From contig NC_135786.1 of NCBI RefSeq assembly GCF_051106095.1, positions 208,873,001 to 208,937,000 on the forward strand: a DNA stretch of 64,000 nt. The letters are read 5' to 3'. Shown one piece after another: positions 10,030-21,479 of this stretch. The DNA comes from Pogona vitticeps. Taxonomy: Eukaryota > Chordata > Lepidosauria > Squamata > Agamidae. The notes under the pieces were generated by a model, which saw only the letters and a list, made by a program, of their open reading frames with translations, ran no database searches and was not told where the DNA came from. Positions within the stretch are counted from its first letter, which is position 1, and each line of letters begins with the position of its first letter. A program made the position numbers and the translations under genes.

Positions 10030-10460
10030 ATTTGTGTCAGAGTTGCTGAATAACTGCCTGCCTGTGAGCCTGTCTATGTGTCAGTGTGAACACCCACTTT
10101 AGCCGTTGGAGGTGGCTGTCATCCATTGCTCCAATCACTGTTCCTTCCAAGCCACCAATTACAACAGGCACCAGCCCTGTTTGCAGTTCTGCCTAAGCCA
10201 TTCTGGCTACGTAAGCGACTGCAGTGACAGCCCAAATGTCTGAAACAGAAGGCTCATACTCTTGTCGTATGTCACTGGCTGAGCTACTTGTTTTCTTGAA
10301 CTTGGTCCAGTATCTGTCACATGATATAGGCAGCTCTGCTGGGGGGATGACTCCGCCTGGCATGCCAGCACGCTATGAAGAACCCAGCAGCTGGGCAAAG
10401 GGGACAGCTTTTCCTAGAATATTGGAGCCCAATGCTATCAGTTTCTTCTTATGCGGCTCA
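10030..10460 (-). repeat. Possible decayed LINE coding remnant
   Basis: On the minus strand the stretch near 10100-10190 reads ELQTGLVPVVIGGLEGTVIG. This resembles the VVPVVIGALG motif downstream of the endonuclease in R4/Dong LINEs, which is also seen as VVPIII in the 52.5-53.3 kb copy. The remainder is not assignable, so the call is tentative. Confidence 0.25.
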
Positions 10461-10615
10461 CCTCTCGAGTATATGTAAGATAGGTTCCGAACTAGAAAAA
10501 GCACCATTTTAGTGTGAATGTACATTTTGTATATTGTCTATATATACAAAATGTAGAAGGCAGAATGCTAAACAATGTGGGCAAATGTCGGTACTTTATG
10601 CATTTTACCACAGAA

Positions 10616-10835
<220 letters not shown>

Positions 10836-10939
10836 GTTAGGCTATGATCTGAAGAGGCCTTTAGAAACATTTTTCCCCTTTATTATTCTCATGGATCCAT
10901 AAGTTAGATGTTGACTCTGATTGGCCTTTGCCTCTAGGC

Positions 10940-10963
10940 CTTTGTTGTTGTTGTTGTTGTTGT

Positions 10964-11015
<52 letters not shown>

Positions 11016-11016
11016 A
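10940..11016. repeat. (TTG)n-(CTGTTG)n microsatellite
   Basis: Eight or so TTG units followed by CTGTTG hexamers. Confidence 0.95.
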
Positions 11017-11019
11017 ATG

Positions 11020-11125
11020 TTGTTTGGATCTTAGTATTTATGCATGATTGTGATAGCTGTTAGCCTCCCAGAGTAGTGCCTAGTCACTAGATGGATGGGA
11101 TAGAAATAAAATGAATAACAGAATA
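11020..11125 (+). repeat. L2-type LINE 3' end
   Basis: TAGCCTCCCAGAGTAGTGCC followed by GGATGGGATAGAAATAAAAT fits the GCCGCCCAGAGTGG...GGCGGGATATAAATAAA tail of reptile L2 elements in plus orientation. The TTG repeat just upstream may be part of the same insertion. Confidence 0.55.
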
Positions 11126-11482
11126 ATCTTATACTCACTTTTTGTCAGTAACTCTTAACTGTGCTTGGAGATTCCTTCTGTAACACACCTGCAAACTTTT
11201 TTTTTCAGATGTGTTTTCTAGATTTTGCTGCTAGAAAAATTGGAGCACAATAGGCTGGAAGATTCTGGAAGGTGAGGCTGCCTGAAAGTTTCTCAGAAAT
11301 CTTCTTTTCCAAGCTCTGAGCAGCCATCCTTCCTCAAACACGGATATTTACCAGGGGCAGAGAAAGCAATGAGCTGTTCCATTTTTAATCCTTCTACTAT
11401 TTTCTCCCTCTTTTTCTCTCCCCACAAAATCCAGTAAAGGGGAAAAAACTGGAATAGCTTCACAATTTTTGATTCCTTCACT

Positions 11483-11560
11483 GACTAGAGGGTTGGACTC
11501 AACAGCTTTATAAGGTTATTCCAACTTCATTGTTCTATGATTCTATGATTTTGTGACTGA
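11483..11560 (+). repeat. CR1 LINE 3' end
   Basis: AGAGGGTTGGACTCAACAGC is followed by ATTCTATGATTCTATGAT, the short 3' direct repeats that terminate amniote CR1 elements. Plus orientation, heavily 5' truncated. Confidence 0.75.
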
Positions 11561-11925
11561 TAGTGCTAGCTAGGAGCTATCTCAAAGACCCAGCGTGTGT
11601 GTGTCAGGCTGTGACTATGTGATAAAATGCCATATAATTTGTTGAGGTTATTATATAGATCGATTTGAAGTATTTTTTTTCTGATCAGTTGATGCAAAAG
11701 CTAATTTGAATTGGTCTAGCCCAATGTAGGTAGTTGGGGTGTGATGTCCAGAATGGCGGTAACACCCAGCCCCACGTTCTTTCCCCCTGATTGCCCCCTT
11801 CCTTTTTAACATGTGAGATTAGTGCTAGATCACCATATCACTAGCGTTAATATGCTAGTTTAGCACTAGAATACCTCTGGAAGAGTTTTTTTTTAAAAGA
11901 AACAAACCGGAGACAACCTAGATTA

Positions 11926-12012
<87 letters not shown>

Positions 12013-12013
12013 T
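11926..12013. repeat. (AAT)n microsatellite
   Basis: Trinucleotide run of about 29 units. Confidence 0.97.
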
Positions 12014-12180
12014 TATTGTCATTGTAAGTATATACACAGTATACCCATACAACGAAATTCACAGACACCCAGAGACCAGACACAAGCACACACATAACAT
12101 TCCCCAAACACTCCCCACCCACTAAAAAATTCCCCACTAAAAATACAAACATCTACACCTTAGGCCAAGTAACACAGTCC
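12014..12180 (-). repeat. LINE-like 3' tail, family unsure
   Basis: TTTATTGTCATTGTAAGTAT and ATACAACGAAATTCACAGAC resemble the 3' end of a non-LTR element in minus orientation, with the adjoining AAT run as its tail. I could not place the clade. Confidence 0.4.
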
Positions 12181-12182
12181 AA

Positions 12183-12929
12183 CTAATTATTCACTACTGG
12201 TGGTCTTTAAGCTCATTATTAATTTATTAATAAAGGGCATTCCTATGGTATGTGGTTTTTCTGAACATGCTAAGAACAACTTTGGAATGCTGCCACGTTT
12301 TCTGGAACATTGTACAACTCTTTCAAAACCAAGCAGCTTGACAGTGAAGCATAAAAGGATTGGCAGAGATGGGACCGGAGAAAGGAAGGAAGGAAGGAAG
12401 GAAAGATGTAGGGGCCGGGGGTTGAATTGTGAATCACGTCGCATAGAATATGAACACTGAACTCTTGAATCAGTCTTCAGCCTCTGTGTGATCACCGACT
12501 GCAAACTGAGCCATAATACAGGCTGTGAATCAAATCACAGCAAAGTGTTGCCAGTATAGCCAGAACCTCAGCAATCACTTCCAGTCCTGTCCTTGAGAAT
12601 GTAACACCCTCCAGTAGCTGCAAATGGATAGGGGACTTATTTCTGTCTGTTAAAGCAAGTTAACCTTTACAACTTCTTGTTGGAGAACTCCAGAAAGCTC
12701 TTGATTATTGATACTGTACTTGGGAGATTACATGTCTCATTTCATGTTAGGCCTTTTCAGATCTTTTAATTAATTAATTAATTAAGGGCCCAACAGTTGT
12801 GCCCTCAGGTTTTGCACAGAACATGCCTATTCTGACAATACTCTAACCACAATATTTTGTAACTGGGAAAATGCACATTTTGCCCACCTGTTACTTCAAA
12901 TTGTGTATTGTGCTGTTTTGATGGCACTG
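12183..12929. other. Intergenic, short low-complexity tracts only
   Basis: Holds a short GGAA run (about 12386-12403) and an ATTA run (about 12766-12784); otherwise nothing recognised. Confidence 0.4.
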
Positions 12930-12942
12930 TGGAATGTGGTTA

Positions 12943-13293
12943 TAGGTAAAGGTAAAGGTTCCCCTTGACATTTTAATCAGTCGTGTTCGACTCTAGGGGG
13001 TGGTGCTCATCCCCGTTTCCAAGCTGTAGAGCCAGCATTTGTCCGAAGACAGTTTCCGTCGTCACGTGGCCAGCACGGCTATACACAGAACTCTGTTTAC
13101 CTTCCCACCAAGGTGGTACCTGTTTATCTACTTGCATTTACATGCTTTTGAACTGCTAGGTTGGCAAGGAGCTGGGACAAAGCGACGGGAGCTCACTCCG
13201 TCGCATGGATTCGATCTTACGACTGCTGGTCTTCTGACCCTGCAGCACACAAAGGCTTCTGCGGTTTAGCCTGCAGCGCCACCACGTCTGCTC
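12943..13293 (-). repeat. Full-length Sauria-type SINE with 13-bp target duplication
   Basis: Minus orientation. The right end is the tRNA-related head, whose reverse complement gives a box-B-like GATCGAATCC. The left end is the BovB-related tail AGGTAAAGGTTCCCCTTGAC preceded by GGTAAA units. TGGAATGTGGTTA occurs at 12930-12942 and again at 13294-13306, an exact 13-bp target duplication. Full-length and little diverged, so fairly young. Confidence 0.92.
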
Positions 13294-13319
13294 TGGAATG
13301 TGGTTAAAGGGGAACTAAA

Positions 13320-16200
13320 TAATGAATAATGAATGTGATTTTTGTCAGTAATAAGCGCTTTAGTACTTCTCAGCCCCATCATGTGCTCATTGTTGTATGA
13401 TTTTTAAAAAATCCTGGAGGTTTCTTTAAGTTCTCTTGGTGCCAAATGGCCCAATGCAGGATCCCTTAGCATGCAGAGAAGCACATGATTTTGAAACAAT
13501 TTTTTTAAAAAAATAAAAACACCCTGCTCTCTTCCTCACCCAACAATATCCCCAGGGTCAGCTTTATGGTTATACAATATGAGACAATTGCCTCTGTTGT
13601 GATAGCAGTAGCAGCCTGCTGGCTATTCCTTCTGAACTTCTTCTGATTGAGGGTAGATGGGTGCATATTATAATTCTTGTCTCAGGGCTAAACTGGTCCA
13701 CTCCTTCAGTGTTCGAGTTCAGAGTCAACTTCCAGCTGTTCAGAAAACATCTGCATGCTGACGAGGGAAGTTCCATCAACCTGTGTTACCCCCATATCCG
13801 AATCCAACTCAAGGTGAATCCAACTCATTTTCTCTGCAAAACATGTGGCGTTCTTGTGCCTTTCCTCCCCTCGCTCAGCATGAAGAGATTCCAGGGCGCT
13901 GCTCTAAGGATTTGTTGAATAAAAAGATCCAAAGACATTATTGACTTTAGAAGGTAATATTTGCCTGATTTACATAGAGGTAGCAGCCCAACTCTGGGAA
14001 TTGTAGTGCAAAACATATAGTGTTTCTAAGTTCTAGATCTGCAAACATGTAAGTACAGCAGAGTTGCAAGGCAGCAGATCCATTCCAAATGAGAAGTTCT
14101 GCACCCAAAAGTGTGTGTCAACTCACGGCTGTCTTTTTACTCCTCTCAGTATTTTTTCCTAAACTGCCAAATGATGATTTCTCTCTCTCCACACCCCCTT
14201 TCTCAGATGCTAATGATATCTCAGTCAAAAGCAGAGAGCCACTGCTGACCATAAGCTTCCATCAGCCAATGGTTGTGGGCTATTAACCAGCAATCTCTGC
14301 CTAACAAAAGAATCAGCAGCCAGACTCCCTGCCGGTATGATATGCATGTTTTTAAAAAAACATATTGATAAACCTTATCTGTTAGAATGATTTGTTCTAA
14401 TATTTATTGGAATGTTCGACATAGCAGACATTTCCACTTTTTTTTATTTATTGTGCTTGATTTTAAACCTTTGCATGCTTTATGTCCTTTGCAAGTTATA
14501 ATTACTTATACTGAACGTCCATAAATAACCTCCATAGATTCTTCCTTTGTCACTTTGTCATAGTGTGAATGTGGCCTGGGATTCTCAAAGGCTATACCAG
14601 TGGAGTGTAAGTGCAATCAGATGAGTACCTCTTCAAGCATGGCCCTAGAAGCATGTCTATCATGCAAGAACTATTGTAAATGTGGAGAGGCTTTTCAGCA
14701 GATGAACAGCATGAGATGACAAGTTAGCCACAACAAATACAGTGTCCATAGAATGGCTGCGATTCCTTTTATTAAGAGATCACCCACATCAGTTAAATCA
14801 CTGACTTTCACGGTACTCAAGCTAACACAGCAATTTGTAATTCACACCTTTCCACCATACTGTACATTCTTTTCAGTATAAAAGGCCAGCAGCCCTATTT
14901 CCACATTATGCCCAGACATAGTGAACTTGTGTTTCATAAACTTGTGCATTGCCTGATCCTCAGAGTAGCCATTACAGGAAATTGGTATTTGCTCTCTGCA
15001 CAGCAAAAGTAACTTCCTTCCTTTTGAACTACAGCTCTCAGAATGACCTACCCAGCATGGCAGTGGCTGGGCTGGCTATGGGGATTCTGGGAGTTGTGGA
15101 CTAAAAATAACTTTTCCAAGCTGTGGTAAGCAGATGGGCAAGTAAGAATTCATAGGCTACTCCACCAACACAATACTTTTTGCAGCGCTAAGGCTCAGGT
15201 ATCCCCAATGGGGAAAGAAACAGACATTACAGGTAATGGGTGATTGGAGCTGAAGAGATTGTAAAGAATTGCCATGCTAAGCGTGGAACTGTGGTAGTCA
15301 GAATTTCAGACTATCTGGTGGTGAGGCAGTAACCTTCCCAAGCTCTGCCCTAACCTGTATTGCAGAAATGCAGCATAGATATTTATAGGAAAGAACTGTG
15401 ACTCAATTTGGTTCCATCACTCAGTACAAATTTCTGGTGGCTGAGGGCCTGTTTCCACTACCAAAATAAACCAGCAGAGCAAGTGTATCATTTATTTATT
15501 TATTTATTTTTGGATTTGTGCTGAAGTCCCATGCACTTTAGCCTGAATCCCAAACTTTTGTAGAAGTGTGTGTGTCCTCACTCTGCCACCGCCAATGTTA
15601 TTGCCGCTGCCTTCATCTCCTGTCAGGTGGGTTTGATGGGGACCAGGGGGGAAAAACGAAAGCGAGGGGGAGGAGATCAAATGGGAAAGGAGCACGTTTT
15701 TCTTCTCCTAGCAAACTTGATCTATATACAGGCACACAGGTATACACAGAGAGGAAAGAGACAGATTTAAAGTTGCAATGTGGGAGGCATGAGGGTGATT
15801 TCTTCCCCCCCCCCATGCAGGAAACCCCAAATTTACACCTAGAGAGCGAGCCAGTGAAGGAAGAGGAGGAACGGCTTTTCCCTTTGGGCTCCAATGCCCA
15901 GAGAAACTCTCCCCATGGATCCCCAATATTGTTATATGTAGGATCACTCCAAACCAGAGAAACATGGATCCGAGGCATGAATCCCCATGATTTTTACATA
16001 TAGGATTACCCCAAAGCACACACAAAATTTTAATACTAAATGCATGATGTTTGTACCAGGCTTCAAGTGGTGAATGCTGAGAGTCCAAGTAATTTCCCCC
16101 TATTAATCAAAGCATTTACAGACAGTCTGAGGCCTATTCAGTGACGAAATACTTGGGAGTGAGAAAAATACTGTGCACATACTAAGAAACACTTGCATCA
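13320..16200. other. Intergenic, mostly unassigned
   Basis: No host exon was recognised. It includes a weak hAT-like pair of AACTACAGCTCTCAGAATGA and GGATTCTGGGAGTTGTGG at about 15026-15105, a short TTTA run near 15490-15510, and an imperfect internal repeat near 15911-16015. A 145-residue open frame at 15566-16003 has no recognised motif and overlaps other open frames on both strands, so it is taken as chance. Confidence 0.45.
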
Positions 16201-16207
16201 TGTATTT

Positions 16208-16350
16208 TTAACAACCCAGCCTTAGAACTGCAGAGCTGGAAGGGATGCTATGGATCACTGAATCCAGCCTCTATCAAAAAAGGACAGTGGGGAATCAAAC
16301 TCTTAACTTTTGGCTGCCTAAACCACTGGGCTCTCCATCCCATGTTGTGG
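16208..16350 (-). repeat. CR1-like LINE 3' fragment
   Basis: AACTGCAGAGCTGGAAGGGA followed by ATGGATCACTGAATCCAGCC fits the minus-strand end of reptile CR1 elements (GAGCTGGAAGGGACC...GTCATCTAGTCCAACC). Diverged. Confidence 0.5.
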
Positions 16351-16832
16351 ACCACACTGACGAGGCTTTGCTTCAAAGGGAAATACAGGAGTATTTTAAA
16401 TATATAAGTAAAATATACTTCTGCCTAAATATTGAAAATAGATTTTCAGTCTAAACCTCACACAGATGAAGATCTTCCCAGAAATAATCCCAGCTCTTGC
16501 ATTTTACACAACAGTCAAATGCAGTGTATGGGTCGAGGATGCAGGGGAGGGGAACCTAATCCCCATACTGAGGTTCTCCACAGAATAATAATCCCTTTCT
16601 GTAACTTCCTTCAGCTATCAAGAGATGCAGCCTGATGCATTATTCAAACAGTGTTTCAAAGGACCAAAACACTGGAAAGATCAGACGACTGTGCAAGTGC
16701 CTTTCTTCCATAGCTGAAGAACATTTTGAAAAGGAAAATAAGACTGACAAGAACACTGTACCCTTGCAACTGGCTCCTCGCCCCCATGTGCATGAAATCC
16801 TAAACTGAACACAGAAAACAAGGATGTAGTAT

Positions 16833-17040
16833 AAAAGGTAAAGGTAAATGTTCCCCTTGACATTTAGTCCAGTCATGTCCAACTCTACTGGGTGGTGCTC
16901 ATCCCCGCTTCCAAGCCGTAGAGCCAGCGTTTGTCCAAAGACAGTTTCCGTGGTCAGCACGACTAGACACGGAACGCTGTTATCTTCCCACCGTGGTGGT
17001 ACCTATTTATCTACTCACATTTGCATGCTTTCAAACTGCT
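16833..17040 (-). repeat. 5'-truncated Sauria-type SINE
   Basis: The BovB-related tail and central region are present in minus orientation, but the tRNA-related head is missing. Direct repeats AGGATGTAGTAT (16821-16832) and AGGATGTAATAT (17041-17052) flank it, so the copy was inserted already truncated. Confidence 0.88.
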
Positions 17041-17065
17041 AGGATGTAATATGCTAATGACTAAA

Positions 17066-17300
17066 TTTATTTGTTGTTTGTTATGTGCCATCACGTCACC
17101 TCCAACTTATGGCAAACCTATGAATGAGCAGTTTGCAGCATGTCTTGTCCTCAACAGCCCTGCTCAGCTCTTGCAAAATCAATCCTGTGGTTTATTTTAG
17201 GGAATCAAACCATCTCGTATTTGGTCTTCCTCTTCCCCTGCTGCCTCCAACCTTTCCCAGCCTCCATTTCAACATTTTTGCTTCTAGAGATAGTTCAGGT
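17066..17300 (-). repeat. RTE-like LINE or SINE 3' region
   Basis: TTGTTATGTGCCATCACGTC, then ACCTCCAACTTATGGCAAAC and GTCTTGTCCTCAACAGCCCT resemble a widespread reptile repeat. It has the layout 'gcc-tcaagtcg-ctccgacttatggc' shared by RTE-derived SINEs. Family not certain. Confidence 0.5.
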
Positions 17301-17609
17301 TTGGTTTGATCCAGGACCCACTTGTTTAGTTTTCTGGCAGTCCAGGGTATCTGCAAAAAACAATGATAGCTCCTGCCAATTTGCCTGCAATGCTGCAGTT
17401 TTCTTTAAAATAATTTGGCAATATCTAAAAGGTCTTGTTGACATTTGACACTGGTATTTCTCATGGTGTATGAATTCAAATGACTAGATCTCCACTGTGA
17501 TGAAATGATATGTGCAAGAAATTGTAGAGGGACTCCATTATCAACATAAAGCATAATAGAGGCTAATGTTTTAAATATTCTTATATACTCTGAGTAACAC
17601 ATGGGAAAA

Positions 17610-17770
17610 CCGTGACCTTCCAGATGTTGGACTACAAATCCCATCCAGAGCATGGAAGCAATAAGTTACATAATTGCCCTAATGATCAGCGATGGGAAAA
17701 GTTCAAAATTTTGACTGCATCTCCCAGAGTTGCCCATGCTGGCTGGTTATTATTTTTGGGCAATGATGGC
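17610..17770. mobile_element. Decayed hAT MITE fragments
   Basis: CCAGATGTTGGACTACAAAT and GACTGCATCTCCCAGAGTTG carry the terminal and sub-terminal motifs of squamate hAT MITEs. Boundaries are unclear. Confidence 0.4.
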
Positions 17771-17774
17771 ATAA

Positions 17775-20690
17775 CAAAGCTACATTAAAATAAGGTATGC
17801 TTCCAGAAAATGTTGATAAGCAAAATGTATATTAATGCACAGTACTGGAAGAATGAAGAAACACCTCCAGATGAAGAAATAATCAAAAAGATACTGGACT
17901 GCACAGAAATGGACAGATTGACATTAAAATCAAAGGGAAGGAAGATTTAGAATACTATCAAACTTGGAATCTGTTTTATCAATGGCTAGAAGCATGCTGT
18001 ATAGACTAAAGACTTAATATGTGTTGAAACTGTCTTAACAAATGATTATAAGTGGAATCCAGGAGACACGAAGTTGAACAAGCATGGATAGACTTTATAA
18101 GTAATAATAATAATAATAAAACTTTGAAAAATAATAATAATGAAAATAATTGTTTAGAGAATCATTCTCTTCCATTTTTGTTCTGTGCCACGATTCTCTG
18201 GAGTGTTCACAGAACAGAAGCAAAAACTGTACAAGCATAATCAAATACGCTATTAAGAAGCTTGAAAAATAAATATAAATAATAAAAAATATAAAGAATA
18301 AAGAGGAAATAGTTTGGGAAATGCATTTTTAAAAATATTTTTTTGACTGCAGCTTCAAGAATCCCCTCACCAGCATCGCCCATGGCCAAAACTGAACTGA
18401 ACTGGTGTTTTCACTAATCTGTGGCGAATGGTCCAGTCTGTGTGTGTTGCCTTTTTCCAGACTTGAATTTTGTAAATTCTGATTGAAAACAAACTTCTCC
18501 TCTGGTTGGATGCAGGCAGTTCAAATAATCTGCTGGTTTGGTGGCAATTGCAGAGAAATCAAGGCAGCTGATTTCTCTGCAGAAGAGGCACAGCACTAGA
18601 TGGTAGCTGGTGAGAGGCAAAAACTCTGTCATCCTGAAACCTGCCTTGGAACATCTATCCTTCTAAAGATGTTGTAGCAATTATGTCCAGAATCTTGGAT
18701 CAAGATACTTTTTTTGCCTCTGTCCTGTCCCTGCCTTGTTATTTATTTTAGGGGCAACTAAATATTTTACCTGAAGGAGAGAGAGATTTAATGAATGTAA
18801 TGGTGGGAGCAGGAATAATAGTTTGTACAGAATTGATTGGTGCCTCTTGGGTATTTTCTCATGAGACTGTTGCTGGGAAGAGGATACCATTTCCTGCTTT
18901 GCCTCAGACAACAGAACATCTTAGGCTGTCTGGCCCTATGGAAAGAGAATGGAATACAGTACAGTTATTTTCTCAGGAACAAATTTTAATGTTCACATCC
19001 CAGTGTAAGCTTTTCAGACCTCCTGTAGCTTGTGAATTAGCTTGCTTTGTGTTATAACTGGTGACTGGCAAGTAAGTGTGAACTTCATTTTCAGATATGC
19101 AAGTCTGCTGGAATCATGTCTCTGGAATGCTAATAGGATTTCGTATTCTAATGGTATGCTGTCTGCAAAGACTCTCAGCCTTTCTCACCCAAAAACTGGA
19201 ATAACCAACAGAGCCTGCAGTTTTACAGCAATATTTCCACTTAGTGGCAAAATAAAATAATATTCTTCCTTAAAGTATGCGTGGTTGAAGTACATATTTA
19301 CTTTGAGTAATGGTTCTTTGTAAAGCACTGCTTTGTGCTTAAATGGTGCTGCTTCAATTGTGGTGGTAGTGATGGGGAACAAGATCTTGAAAAGTGCAAA
19401 AACAAAAAAGAATTCTAGGAGAAATAACAATTTAAAAAGCACATATATGATACTAAGCTTTTGCCATTGCTGTTCCTACTTAATTTTGAAAACTTCATTC
19501 TGGCATTTGACTTTGTGACCTTCCAGGCTCCTACCTCCATCCACTTTTGCAGCATCTATAGATAAAAACATATTTGTCATGTGAACTCTCTGCAGCTTTC
19601 ATGATGCAGGAAATGACTACCCATATTCCATACTTCAGCATTTTCCTTCCCTGTTTTTTGTTGATTTGCAGACACAGTGCACTTCCCTTTTTTCGTGTAC
19701 TGTGCATTTTTATTGTAATAAAGAAAATGGAATCACCGTTAAAGACATCCTTCTTGAGAAAAAAAATGGAAAATCAGAATTCACTTCTGACCATCCTCCT
19801 ATTCCTCAGACATACAGTTATTATCCTTTTTGAATCATTGCTGGAGTTTGCAGATTATGCATAGCTATTGATTTGGCAGGAAGTAATTCAAAACTTAAAT
19901 ACGATTTCTGTGCTAAAGAACAGAATAAACAAAACTAGGTCTCGAGAATCCGCACTGTCACTGACTAGCACAATTTAAGAGCATATATCCTGAGGAGTTA
20001 GTCCCATTGAGTTCAACAGGCTTTACTCACAGGTAAGTGTGTATAGAATTGGTCTTCAAAACCTATGTAACAGAGAGGCAAACAAACGAGCAAATGTATA
20101 TCCTAGCATTTTGGAAGTAAGCCATATTTTGGCTTTCTTATTTCAAATAAAGCAGATGTCATGAAACAATAAGACTTGTCATAGTATGTTTGGCAAGTTT
20201 CAATAGCAATTTAAAATAAATAACTGACTGTTTAAAGAAAAGGAATACTTATCAAAAGCATTATGCCGTATTTGCTTCTCCTGAACCAGTACTTCTGTTT
20301 TGGCAACAGAACAGCTAATGGAAAGCACTTTAAAAGAAAGACTGGGGAGGGGGTGAAGGGGTACAACCTTTCATGGAGAAAGAATTATGAAAAATCCTTA
20401 GGATTACACACCTGTAATTTTTCCCTAATTTCTAAAACATTAGAAAAAGACTGTGTGGTTCCCTAAAAACCAATACAAATGCAAGAGCAAGCAATACATT
20501 TATTTGATCACGAAAAAAAAAATCAAGCAAACGGCAAATAGCTAGTTTTCAGTGATAATTTTTCTTCCTGAGGCTGTGCACCATGATCTTGCAGACAGTT
20601 CAGGAAAAAAAATTGTATATTAGAGTCCCAAAGTTTCATGGCTGTCATTTGTAAGGGTGGGAGATAGCTTTTATTGGATCACTAAAAAAA
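17775..20690. other. Intergenic, mostly unassigned
   Basis: AT-rich with a few short AAT and AAAT tracts (18105-18130, 18265-18300). A short MITE-like fragment with TTAGTCCCATTGAGTTCAAC lies near 19996-20050. No host exon was found. Confidence 0.45.
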
Positions 20691-20696
20691 TGAACA

Positions 20697-21075
20697 AATT
20701 ATTTATTATTATTATTTATTACTTTATTAAACTTATATACTGCCCATCTTGAACGTGTGTATTCTGGACGGTATACATAAAATATAAAAAAGAAACTATG
20801 AAAATATAAATGTACTAAGAATAAAACCCAAATTAACAGCATAATCCAAGATGGAAAGAAAAAATGAAAAAACAAAAGATAGGCTAGGTGATGGCTGTAT
20901 GGAAGGTCTGCCTGTATAGCCCTGTTTTCAGATTGGTCTTGAAGGCCCTCAACGAGGGGGGCCAGGCGGATCTCTACAGGTAAGTTGAACCAGAGATGAG
21001 GGGCCACTGCAGAGAAGGTCCAATTCTTAGTTTTTTCCCTTCGGACCTCTCTCAGCGTTAGGCCCCTCAGCCTAA
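20697..21075 (-). repeat. L2 LINE 3' end
   Basis: The minus strand encodes NWTFSAVAPHLWFNLPVEIR, the recurring C-terminus of reptile L2 ORF2 (FSAVAPQLWNNLPPEIR). It then runs through the 3' UTR to a (AAT)n-like tail near 20700. 5' truncated. Confidence 0.75.
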
Positions 21076-21084
21076 TTGCAAACC

Positions 21085-21295
21085 AGAGATGTTGGCAAGT
21101 CTTGGGGTCCAAGTCCCAAGTTCCAAGCCCAAGTCTGAGACCCAATTAAAAATAAGCTTTGTTCCCCCACAGAAAAAAGTGAGGGGATGAGTTGCAAGTC
21201 ATGAGTCGATTCTGAGTCATTGGGAAAAAAAACCCGAGTTGAGTCTGAGTTGAGTCCAACTTGACAATGAGTCCCGCAACTCAACTCCCTATCCC
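21085..21295. repeat. Degenerate GAGTC/AAGTC-rich tandem repeat
   Basis: Many short words of the type GAGTC, GAGTT and CAAGTC recur (for example GTCCAAGTCCCAAGTTCCAA and CCCGAGTTGAGTCTGAGTTG). It looks like a low-order satellite; its origin is unknown. Confidence 0.5.
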
Positions 21296-21365
21296 TGTTG
21301 CAAGTGTTTGTGGAGAAGATTCCCCTTCATCAGGCTAAGCACTACCACTTCATGAGATAGATCGA

Positions 21366-21386
21366 TACACAGACAGACAGACAGAC

Positions 21387-21475
<89 letters not shown>
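21366..21475. repeat. (AGAC)n-(AG)n microsatellite
   Basis: Six AGAC units followed by about 40 AG units. Confidence 0.97.
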
Positions 21476-21476
<1 letters not shown>

Positions 21477-21479
21477 CAA

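Noticed and set aside
15566-16003. 145-codon open frame
   Set aside because: No known motif, overlaps four other frames on both strands, no splice or promoter context.
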